From assembly GCA_011319805.1 (NCBI GenBank), contig SJRY01000252.1, positions 372,001 through 436,000 of the forward strand: 64,000 nucleotides of DNA. Reading direction: 5' to 3'. Made by a program: the position numbers and the translations under genes. Positions 51,970 through 61,870 of this stretch are shown in pieces. Every line of letters begins with the position of its first letter. The first letter of the stretch is position 1. Under the pieces are notes generated by a model. The model was not told where the DNA came from. It made no database searches and saw nothing but the letters and a program-made list of their open reading frames with translations. This DNA comes from Macrocybe gigantea (taxonomy: Eukaryota > Basidiomycota > Agaricomycetes > Agaricales > Callistosporiaceae).

Positions 51970-54900
51970 ATGTCTACAGCTCTGTTGCGTCCGCGCAAGC
52001 CTCAGTCCCTTTGCGTTATACAATCGCTCAATGTTCGGCACACAGCGGGAGATACGTCGCGGAAAACATAATTGTGGATAACCCACTTGATCAATCAAGT
52101 CGATGGAGCGGTGCTCATCAGGGCTATGAGAAGCAATGGGTTTTGCTGAAGCTGGAATCTTTGGCCGTACTAAGTATGCTTCCTTTACGCGACTCCTGGT
52201 GTCTGTTCACAGCTGGTTTGGAACAGAAACTATAACCTTTGGAAAGGTATGATGTTCTGTTTCCCTTTTCGGTCCAATGGATCGCTTGACAGATATCTAT
52301 ATAGTACCACAAACGTGAGTATTCTGCGAAGCATCGGTCACAGCTTGCTCAAGAAAAAAAATCCTACAGCCCATCCGTGTAACGTGAAGGAGTTCCAAGT
52401 TTACGTCGGAATGAATGCAGAACACATGTGCGAAGTATTGCATTCCGGCCTTAAGAATGACTCTGTCCCGGAATCATTCCAAATTAAGCACGTCAATGAG
52501 GCTGGGATATGCTTCCCTACCCGTTATGTCAAAATCGTTCCCCTCTCGTAAGCAGCTCGTCTCAGCATTTGGCTTCGCTCATTGTCGCAAGTGCCCATGG
52601 CCAGAGCTTCCATACATCTATATGGCATATATCGATGACTGGAATAATCGATGAAAAGTGTGTAGACCGAGTTCGGACAGCATATGATGAGGTGCGCACT
52701 TCTCCGGCTTTGGGAGTATGATATTGTCTCAGGCCTTTCTCAGTATCGCGAAGCAGCCGTTATTCGTCATATCCTAAAGCATCTACGTCAACGGCGTCTG
52801 CTTACGCCTTTCGAGAACATCATATCGCGGTCTGGCTTGCTACTAGAACACCCGTTGGTAACGCAACTTCATCAAAGCATAGTTCTGCACGGCGATTGGC
52901 CTAGAGCGGAGCATCTGGTCTGTATGATATCGAAAGCGGGCCTCTTTGACTCTTATCTCCACGCTTGTCGACCCCAAGCGGTTTGGAAACGACTCCGCGG
53001 TACGGACGCAGACGGCGACGTTCCGTCTCCTCGAGGTGGCCACGCTATGTGCATAGATCCGACCAACGATGTAATTTATCTCTTCGGAGGTTGGGATGGG
53101 CAGAAGAGCCTCGACGATTTCTGGGCGTATGACATCAAAGAAGATAGATGGAGGGTTCTCAGCCACAGTACATCCACAGAACAAAATGCGCCTGGCACTC
53201 GATCCTGCCACAAGATGGTTTTTGACACGAAGACGGGTAGCATTTATCTGCTGGGCCGGCTCAGCGATTCAGATGCCATAAAACCGGGTGATGAGGCTTC
53301 AAGGCCGTCCGAGACAAATCCAGGGAATGGCTCTTCTACTAGGGCTTTCTGTTCTGAATTTTATCGTTACCACACTCGAGGACTCGATGCCGGCAAATGG
53401 GACTTTTTGTCGTTCGACACTGCAGTAGGTTCTTTTTACAGTGATACTGTCCTAGGGGAATTTAAAACTTTGTTCAGTCGTCAGGCGGCCCACCGTTAGT
53501 TTTTGACCACCAAATGGCCATCGACTCCGACGCACAAATCCTATACGTTTTTGGTGGCAGAGTTGTTGATGGCGATTGGGACACTGTCAAGTATTCGGGC
53601 TTGTACAGTTATAATATCAGGCTTAGCAAGTGGAAGCTCTTGCAGTACGTGTTTTCTATCTTTTTCCACCGTAGCATCCATTGATCCGTTATTTGATCAG
53701 ACATCCTGATACTTCGAACACTTTACAAGTCATCATACCTTCGCGATTCGGTAAGACCAACAATTTGTCTTATTCAAAAGATGCCAATTGTAACCATCTA
53801 CCTTCTCAGGTCATTCAATGGTGCTTGAGCCCACGACCAGTACTTTGTTCATATTTGCAGGGCAGCGTGATGACAAGTATTTGTCCGACATGTATGCCTT
53901 TGACCTCACCACAAGCACCGCAACAGAATTATTTTCAAATTTTACGACGGCCGGTGGGCCCGATGCTTGTTTTACACAACGGGCAGTCATTGATCCGGAA
54001 TTAAAGGAGGTATATGTGTACGTCGTTCAGCGGCGTAATTCATGGATGATCTTGATCTCTCTTCGCAGTTTCTGCGGACTCACGCGAGGACCCCAAGTTG
54101 GCTCGCCCACAACACTATCATCAGAATCACCGAATTGGGTTTACCGCTACGAATCACATCCCGGTACATGGACCCGAATACTTCCTCAATCAAATGACGA
54201 CAGTGAAGCAGCGCAGCCAGACGTGCCGGCGTCAAGATACGCACATCAGGTCGTCTACAATCCCAAGACTAAATCCTTTTTTCTGCACGGCGGAAACGCG
54301 GGAATATCTGGCAGGATAGAGAGAAGTCGTTCTGACGGTCAAACTGATAGCAATAAGAAGGACGAAGGCATCAAGGAAAAGAGATTAGACGACTTTTGGA
54401 GAATGAACCTCGCACGGTAAGTACCATTCCCTCCTCAAGTTCGTGAAGCTGGTCGAAATATAACATGCATAGGCCCGGCTCAGAGGAAGTAATTCGACGT
54501 GCAAAGTACTACATACGGCAACAGCAGTAAGCTTCCTGTGCAATTACTGCAGATGTCGCGAGCTAAAAGGTGGTGATCAGATTCCGTGAAATGTGCGAAG
54601 ACACCACTCCTGTCAAAGCGCTGAATTTCCTCCAGACCGAAGTTTCCAGTGTCGTGAATCACAGTGATCCGGCAGAGGCAGAAACTTTCCGTTCCCTTCT
54701 TTCGTTTCTCTTAGGTCCCACGTCGTCGCTGTCTGCAGGCAACGGAACGCCTGATGAGCATCCCGAGAAGCCACCTCGGAAACGGTCACGCTCAGACAGT
54801 CTCGAGGACAAATGGACAGACGAGCTGGACGAGCTGGGCATCGGAGATTCACGCTCGCTGCGTTCCGTCAATGCTTCTGTGCTAAGAGACACAGAGGATC

Positions 54901-55058
54901 CAACAGAGCGCGAGACCGGGGGGAGCAAATTGGCCGGAGCAAGGTTCCGCCAAAGGAATGACGTGTTTGAAAGTCTGCTGGAATTTGTTTCCGAAAGAGA
55001 CAAACAACCAGATGTCAATTTATTGGACATGGTTGATGGAGACGAAGGAGGTCTGTAG
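51970..55058 (+). CDS. MKLN1: Muskelin-like protein (discoidin, LisH/CTLH, kelch)
   Basis: Muskelin is a subunit of GID/CTLH-type E3 ubiquitin ligases. Starts MSTALLRPRKPQSL; after a one-base break near 52009-52014 an F5/8-type discoidin module follows (YTIAQCSAHSGRYVAENIIVDN, SSRWSGAHQGYEKQWVLLKL, HPCNVKEFQVYVGM, FPTRYVKIVPL). Then come LisH/CTLH helices (REAAVIRHILKHLRQRRL, LHGDWPRAEHLVCMI) and kelch repeats (PRGGHAMCIDPTNDVIYLFGGWDG, ILYVFGGRVVDGDWD, TSTLFIFAGQRDDKYLSDMY, RYAHQVVYNPKTKSFFLHGG). The C-terminal helix block is RFREMCEDTTPVKALNFLQTEV. Introns at 53428-53480 and in several other places join in frame. The domain order matches animal muskelin throughout. Confidence 0.88.
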
Positions 55059-55238
55059 CTATGTATTCTTGGCATTCAAAACTACGCTGTATCATCGATG
55101 TTGTAATTGTACCCATCTTTGGGATCTAGTCGAGGTGTGTGGATGACTGCTGCATCGCTCAGGATTGTCCTACGGCAAGAAGTCGTTGCATGTTGCACTA
55201 AGGCAGGCACAGTGTGCAGAATGTAGGATGAATGCCGA

Positions 55239-55867
55239 TTAATCGTCCAAGTTAATCGCCCGGCCAAACTTGGCGTAGAGTGCCACTTTGAGCGCCTTCA
55301 TTTGCGCCGCACACTCTTCGGAGGATGTAGTTAACCCTGAGATACGTTGCTCTAGGTTCAATTGATCGCTTTCGAGGCGTTTCAGAGCCTGTGAAAGTGG
55401 CAAGTGAAGGAACGTTTCGCCGATCTTGTAACTGGGCAGAGATAGGTCAGGGGCATAACTGAGCTATGAAAGCAACAGGCCACACAGGACAGGCTCGTCT
55501 TCATCCGCGAGTTCCAGCTCCGTGGAAAGGTCATCCAACGCCTCTTTTTCACGCTGCATCATCAATAAAAGTCAGATTAGATCAATACAGCATAAAGCCA
55601 ATCTACGCACTTTGAGTTCCTCGAGCTTTTCCTCAAAACTACGCATTCGCGTGTTCAGCTTCGAGAAAGTATTGATCTTTCGTTGATCCTCTGAATATCC
55701 GGGCGATGTCAATTTAAATCTGGACGCGGAGGAGATTCAATACGAACCCCAAGTGACCTCTGCAGCGTCATCCTCCTCTTCACGCTCTAGCTGCGACATT
55801 GTACTTTTTTAAAACGTTCCAATGACATTTAGAGAACACCAGTTACCATGCGCATGCCGCTGCTCAT
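55239..55867 (-). CDS. GIM3: Prefoldin subunit 4
   Basis: Beta-type prefoldin subunit; the hexamer delivers actin and tubulin to the CCT chaperonin. A tiny first exon encodes MSSGMRM (55867-55847); the intron ends at ...tcgcag, giving MRM-LEREEEDDAAEVTW. Following exons: EDQRKINTFSKLNTRMRSFEEKLEELK (coiled coil), REKEALDDLSTELELADEDE, YKIGETFLHLPLSQALKRLE (beta hairpin), ISGLTTSSEECAAQMKALKVALYAKFGRAINLDD (second coil). An alternative start MSQLEREEE at 55799 lacks the conserved MRM. About 130 residues, normal size, intact. Confidence 0.88.
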
Positions 55868-56169
55868 CGTAGGCAAGATGGCTTGAATTTGAAGACCACA
55901 CAGTCCTACCCCAAAATAGGAAGTAGTCACAAGGCTGTTACTGCCAAGGCACGTGGCGGGGAAGCGGGCCGAGGGACCGGCATGATGACGGCTTGTTTCA
56001 CGTGAAAAAAAAAATCACTGCACAACACTTTTTTGAGCCCAAGGGGGTGTCACAAAAAAAATAATACACCAGGGGTCACAATTTTTTCTAAGGCCAATTT
56101 CTGTGGACTAACTATCTAGCACGTGATATTATTTCTATATATGGTAATAAATGACATCATGTACTGCTC
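55868..56169. other. AT-rich junction between PFD4 and the transposase-like element
   Basis: Contains A runs (56007-56017, 56053-56064) on +. It should include the 3' end of the element on the left. I could not identify a terminal inverted repeat or target duplication. Confidence 0.4.
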
Positions 56170-59100
56170 TTAGGCGCAACGTCTTTTGTTGGCACGGGCT
56201 GTGGACTTGCAGGCCTCGCACACCCAGCTGCTTGGTGCCCATTCAAATTTTACACATGTTAAGTGATACTGAGCACAGAAAAATCAGTATATTATCCAAA
56301 CGGACAAAAAAAGTGTGATCCTGCACCCATTTCGTTTCGCAGCCTTGTTTTTTGCACTGAACAACGCTCTGATTGGTGGCAATCTCTTCGGGTGTCACTG
56401 ATTCTCCACAGATGCACACAGATAGCATTGCCAGGTTCTGGATACGGCGAGAGCGACCAGAACGTGTTGATGCTGCATCAGCAATGTTGAATCCATTCTG
56501 ATCCTCGTCCTGATGCAATCGCTCCGGAGCCTTGTCCGGAGCGATTGTTGGTGGTAATGTCAACCACCCGTCTACATGATCTTCGGTATTGGGAAGGGGA
56601 GAGACCTCGCAGGATTCATAGGTTGGGTCGGGGGTGTGAGTCGATGATGTAGTTGCGGCCATACCAATGTTTTCAATGGTGCTTCTAGTTGCTTCGGTCA
56701 AGTCGTCGGTGCTAGAACTCCTGCCAGAACCAGGATTGTTTGCTTGTCGTTGCCTGTTGAGCACACTGACAATGTCTTCATTTGCCAAATCGTCGTCATC
56801 TGAATCTGTTAGTGCGACACCATATTCACGCTCATATGTGGTGCCATTCTCATATTTGTCATTGTCCAGAGTGCCGTTCTTGTGTTCCTCATTGTCCAAA
56901 TTTGACCTATGTCGAGAGTAAGAGCTCATCAAAATATAATCAATGGTTTGCATACCTCAATACGTGCTGAGTCCTATGGGCTTCAGAAATTATATAGCTT
57001 GTTCCATTCCTCCTCCCCTTGCGCCGTTTCTTGACTCTATGCCTTTCCTCCCATATCCTCTTCAACGCATCTCACTCCGAGTTATTGATCGTCCACATTG
57101 CTTCATGGTCCTTCAACGAAACATGTTGGTGCTTCTCCTTGACATGGTTGTGAAGATTGTAACGCCATACTGCGGGAGCATGCGCCGGACACCATGGGCA
57201 GATGACAGGAACATTGGAGCAAGGGCTTGACGCAGATGAAACAGCTGCCACGGTGTAAGAGAAGGTCAATAGATTGGTACAAGTTGACGTTTGGTAATTA
57301 ATTTGAAGTCCACGGTCAGCCCCTTTACCTTTCTTCAGATAGAAAGTACAAAAGGGCCATTGACGGAGGCAAAGCCCACAAGGTTGCATGGACATGTCCG
57401 TCTTCGAGTCAAAGAGCATATGGCCCGCATTGTGTTCCAAAACGCGGTGGGGTTTCACCAGCTCGACAGGCGGTGCACAGGTATGACAATATCGTCCCTG
57501 TATTAAGTCCTTCTCTTGTCCACCGTCTTCGCATGTGAAGCAAGCCTTACCTGTATGAGAACAAATGTCCATGATGCCGCTAGAGGGTCAAGCAACCGTA
57601 TTACTCACCTGTTGCCTCTCGATATGGGAAATTTGGTGTTGTTTCTACTTCTGGAATTCTACAGTTGTCGTTTCCAAGCCTTTCAAGGATAGTCGAGCCC
57701 AGGACCATGACGACTTGGCTTTCAAATAGATAATATGGATGACCAGGTTTCTGCATTGACACGGAAGGATTTACGGCCTCGACAAGATTGCCAGGAACAC
57801 AATATATGTCACCATACCCAGCAGAACAGCACCAGTCATGTTCGAGTTCAGGATCATCGTCCTCATTGGTTGGGACTAAAAACAGCATCTGGAACGACAC
57901 AAGGATGGTCGGGTCAGACAATTGCTTGAGAGGTATTTCTTCAACATGTCTCCCATCGTGCATTATATCGTTGACTTCACCAATGCAAACAAATAGGTGG
58001 TCTTTGCACTTCAACAGTGCACCGATGGGGGAACCGATCCGTAGACATGGTACTTCGAGAGTTGGATCATGTTCTATAATATTTGACTGAACATCCCGCT
58101 TGATGGCATAACGAGGGATGTTAGCAACGCATTTGAGACGATCCTGAGAACCCGGCGATTTGTAGTCACGGAATAATACATTGAGAAAACGCGCCTTGTA
58201 CACCTTTTTTCCATCTGCAACTTCAAAACAGGGCTGATGCTTGCCTGCGGGTTCCTCCTCGGCAATGGCATCCTCCAACTCAGGTCCAGGAGCGACTGTC
58301 AGTGTATCCGATGATGGACTTTCAATGTCCTCAGTTGCGTCATCAATGTCGCCCTCTTCGCGTGCTGCATGGATGAGGCTGACACCAAATGGCTGGAGAA
58401 TGTCGATTGAGGGATTGGTTTTGGCATCTTCGTCAAGGCACTGAAGGATAGGTATCAGCCGCGGACATTCATTTTCTCCCAGTTGCCTTCCCAACTTCCA
58501 ACATGTTTGCAAATTGACATTTGCAACCGCAACGTTTCCCCTCCACAAAGATGGCTTAATATGATCAACCGCTTCGTGGATGTCTAGCCCATCTTTGGAA
58601 AGTGGGGGTAAGTTTAGCCGCCTTGGTCCACGGTCCCATTCCGGATGTTTCGCAAGTATCGTCGATACTTCTGTTGTGCCCGTAAGCCGCAATCCCAGTT
58701 GTAGCATATCCAGATTGGCGTCATTTCCGACCATGGTTCGCAAGATCCCGAATAGCTCTTCTAAACGATCTGTACTGAGAAGGATGATCCAAAAGTTACC
58801 TGCCGGATCGTCGTCCTTCGTCTTTGCAACGCAAAAATAAACGTTCTTGATCATGATCATGATGTCGACATATAACTGAGTTGGCAAGAGTTTATTTCAG
58901 GCATTGTATTCTCGGAACAGGCCTAGAAGAATGTGTGCGGCTGTGCTCAGGTGTGTCAATTGCTCCTCCAACGAAAGGTCGATGCAGACATATGGGAGCA
59001 GGATATGTCGAAACAATATGCCGATGGTCAAAAGTGCCTCTCGCACATGCGTAAAACCAGGACGTGAGGGAGACTCGGCTGGCGGAAGGGACCAAATGGC

Positions 59101-61113
59101 ACGAAGAAGGTCATATGCGAGTTTAACGTCCTGCTTGTCGTCTGGTTTCAGCAGATTATTGATGCGTGTATTAGAAAGACCATGTGAGGCAAGGTGAATG
59201 CGAAGCACGGCGGGCGTGATGTGGACGTCGTGAACCTAGAAGCCACGCTCGTGGAGCATGAGATTGCGAAGTCGTTTGAATATGTGCTTGTAATCCTTAT
59301 CAGCCGTAATGTCATCCTCTCCAACTTCCAAATTCATATAGGGTAAAACGTGAATATACTTATAGATCGGAGAATCCTGACTGAGGGCTCGGATAAATGT
59401 TGTCAGGACAAGAGCTTGACCACGTTTGGATTCTCCGTCGGATGCAATACAAATTGTTCTCAAGCATGTCTTATTGGAGGAGTTGATTAGAGTGGAGATC
59501 AGTTTTGAATGCGCAGCGCCGGACTCTCGTTTGCATGTACCGGACACGAGAATGGGTCGAGCGCCATAGATATGGGGTTCGCCGCTGAGGAGGCCGAGGG
59601 CGCCTACAGTTGCCTGTTTAGGTTGTGAGAAAATTGTCCCTGCTGAGACAGCGTGGAAGCAAACGGAAGCAAAATTGCTTACCTCGACTGCCAGATGCAC
59701 CGTGCCGTCTTGTAGGCTCGTCAACAGCATTTCGGCCTCATGTCCCGAGTTGTACTCGAGACCAACTGCCCTGCCATGCTCTCGACACACCCCGACTATG
59801 TGGTTCGATTTATCATCCCAGCGCGGCCTTTCTTCGACCTTCAACTCATCCAGCATCAAGACTTGATGTACAACAGTATGTTGTTCCATGACATTTTTGA
59901 TACTCTCGAAGCATGCTGATATATTCGCCTCGATCTCTTGTCTCGTTGGCTCACAAGGAGAGACCACAATTTGTGGGATCAACGTGCGACGTCGAATGGT
60001 GCTAAGAGAAGGCAGGTCCATCGAGCGATGAGCGATTTCGGCAAGCTGTGATCCACTAAGACACAAAATGAGTAAGCCCTTCATCTCATCCTCCTCGGTG
60101 TAGTTCTGAACATGGTAGACATTTTGTCCAGCTCAAGCGCAAAGTTCTATAACCCCGTGAATTCCTCGTTTTCGAGCCAGTGCAGCACGAACCAGGCGAT
60201 CGATGCGCTGTACTGAACCGCTGGCGATCGCCATCATCCACTCTTTGTAGTTGTCCAGGGCTGTCGCTTTCCCAACAATTTTTCGGGCATCGTTCAGCTT
60301 GTGGAGTCGAAGTGCATCACATTGCACCGTTTTCCGCCTCACAATCTCGATCAAACTGCCGACACCATTATAAACAAGCTTCGCGTTCTCATGTACGCCC
60401 TTTTCTATCCTGTCAATGATGCCTTGAAGCAGCGTGCTTTTTTCCAGTTCGACACAAGCGTTGCATTGTCCATCAAGGTTGGAAACTGTTGTTTCGCAGC
60501 ACCGCAAACGCAGGGTAAGTATCCCATTTGTGACAGCATAATCCCATGGGTCACCATATTCATCGTGCAGGCCAAAAGGATAGGAAGAATGTGGACTTTT
60601 ATCTGGTGGGAGGTCTATAACAATTCCGCGACACCTATGTATATGCGTCACCAGGGGCTCACTATTCAGGTTGCTATTCGGTAGAGAGTCGACGTCAATG
60701 ACATTCGGAGAAGCATTAGCGACCGTGGCATGCTCGGATGAGCTACAGTTTTGGTGAGCAAACATCTTTGATGTTAGATTGAGATATTTGACGTACACTT
60801 GGTTAATCACTTCCAGCAGCCATTGGATCTTCATCTCTAGCACACCCCCTTCCACTCCATGGATGTGAACAAGGTATTCAAGAAGCCAGTGAAGTCGTAT
60901 CAGGCCTTTTTCCCCGACACGAACAAGCGCTCGCAGCTCCTCTGGGTTGTTTGGAAGGAATGTGGTCAATGGTCCGTCCCACTGCTCCCAAGCATCCTCT
61001 CCTGGTGGAACACATCCAATAGGGTTCGCTGGAAGCTGCGCCAGTGGGTGGCTGTCATCGGCCTGGCCGACGCTTGTAGGGATGGACTTGATCTTATCAT
61101 GAAGGTCGGACAA
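56170..61113 (-). pseudogene. Large transposase-like protein of an Agaricomycete repeat family, with multiple stops
   Basis: A very large protein on the minus strand. N-terminal half: SDLHDKIKSIPTSVGQADDSH, EDAWEQWDGPLTTFLP and a CNAC cysteine pair. Middle: VLMLDELKVEERPRWDDKSNHIVG (about 59810-59870), LLSGEPHIYGARPILVSGTCKRESG, CIASDGESKRGQALVL (59420-59450) and VGEDDITADKDYKHIFKRLRN (59260-59330). Then FCVAKTKDDDPAGNFWIILL and RLEELFGILRTMVGNDANLDM. C-terminal part: several Cys/His clusters (CFTCEDGG...CHTC; CGLCLRQWPFC; CPWCPAHA...HNHVKEKH) and a PHD-like end (CICGESV, CKKQGCETKW, WVCEACKS). I know this as a highly repeated, unnamed family in mushroom genomes. In-frame stops interrupt it at 60133-60135, 59236-59238, 58897-58899 and 57072-57074. 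No intact start is present. Transposase function is inferred, not shown. Confidence 0.6.
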
Positions 61114-61231
61114 GTGTTAGGCTAGACGAATCTTAAAGGACTCGGGCAGACTAAGTGCGAGAGTGGTTTAAGACGATGGCAAATGGAATATTAAGCCTAG
61201 CGCTACTGGTACATCTGGGAGTCCTTATATA

Positions 61232-61433
61232 TGTTACAGTACTCGAGCACGGACCACGAACTGTGCAAATGCTGTGGACTGCGGATGAGTAAGACTAAGG
61301 AGGAGATGACTCGGAGTGACTAGGGAAGTGGAATGACTCGATGGCTGTGCACTGCGCGGTGTGATGGGGAATAAGAGATGGGGGAGAGATAAGATAAGAA
61401 ATTGAATAGTCCTTTTGGGCGGCGTCTGTAACA
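61232..61433 (-). repeat. 3' LTR of the gypsy element (202 bp)
   Basis: Bounded by the perfect 8-bp inverted repeat TGTTACAG/CTGTAACA, with the standard TG...CA ends. It is preceded (coding strand) by a polypurine tract. The partner LTR is outside the window, so identity between LTRs and the target duplication cannot be checked. Confidence 0.85.
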
Positions 61434-61446
61434 TCACCCTCTCTTT
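61434..61446 (-). other. Polypurine tract
   Basis: Co-oriented with pol and directly abutting the LTR: coding strand aaagagagggtga. This is where plus-strand DNA synthesis would be primed. Confidence 0.75.
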
Positions 61447-61471
61447 AGATTCGCGTCCTCGCGAAAAGACC

Positions 61472-61870
61472 TTAGTCCAGCTGTCCCCACCCATTATTGG
61501 TCTCCCAGGCGGTTGCGGCACGCGGGGCCCACGTATGAATGAGCTCTTCGTTATAGGAGCGGATGTGGTGGAGCGTGGTGGCGAGGAGTTTAAGTCGCCA
61601 GTTCTCTGTGCGAAGCATTTCCATTGCCTTGCGAAGCGCGATACGTTCAGCTGCTGTGGGACCGGTCCCATCGGGGGTTCGTCCAGTCCAAAGGTGTGTG
61701 TGGACGGTCATAACATAGCGCAGATATGCGCCGAGTGTGATGGCGAGGGGGTCCATGTAGTCGCTAGCATTGAGAATCCTTGCCAGATTCTCAAGGTCGC
61801 TGGGGCGGTTGGGGGTAGGTGCGCGGCTGTCCTCGCTGCTGTCGATGCTGATGGGGGTGTTGGTGGTCAT
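61472..61870 (-). CDS. Accessory ORF downstream of gypsy pol (132 aa)
   Basis: Open from ATG at 61870 to a stop at 61472, ending 38 nt before the LTR. The ATG overlaps the pol TGA as ATGA (61870-61867). The N-terminus is Ser/Pro-rich (ISIDSSEDSRAPTPNRPSD). The remainder looks helical (LENLARILNASDYMDPLAITLG, ERIALRKAMEMLRTENWRLKLL) and ends TAWETNNGWGQLD. No known domain recognised. It is intact, unlike pol. Could be an additional product or a fragment of a relocated gag-like region. Confidence 0.6.
   Translation of the reverse strand: MTTNTPISIDSSEDSRAPTPNRPSDLENLARILNASDYMDPLAITLGAYLRYVMTVHTHLWTGRTPDGTGPTAAERIALRKAMEMLRTENWRLKLLATTLHHIRSYNEELIHTWAPRAATAWETNNGWGQLD

Noticed and set aside
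56170..61113. KDZ (Kyakuja-Dileera-Zisupton) transposase
   Set aside because: The cysteine clusters and core motifs do not look like the CxC/KDZ proteins I know; the LMLDELKV, SDGE and KHIFKRLRN blocks point elsewhere.
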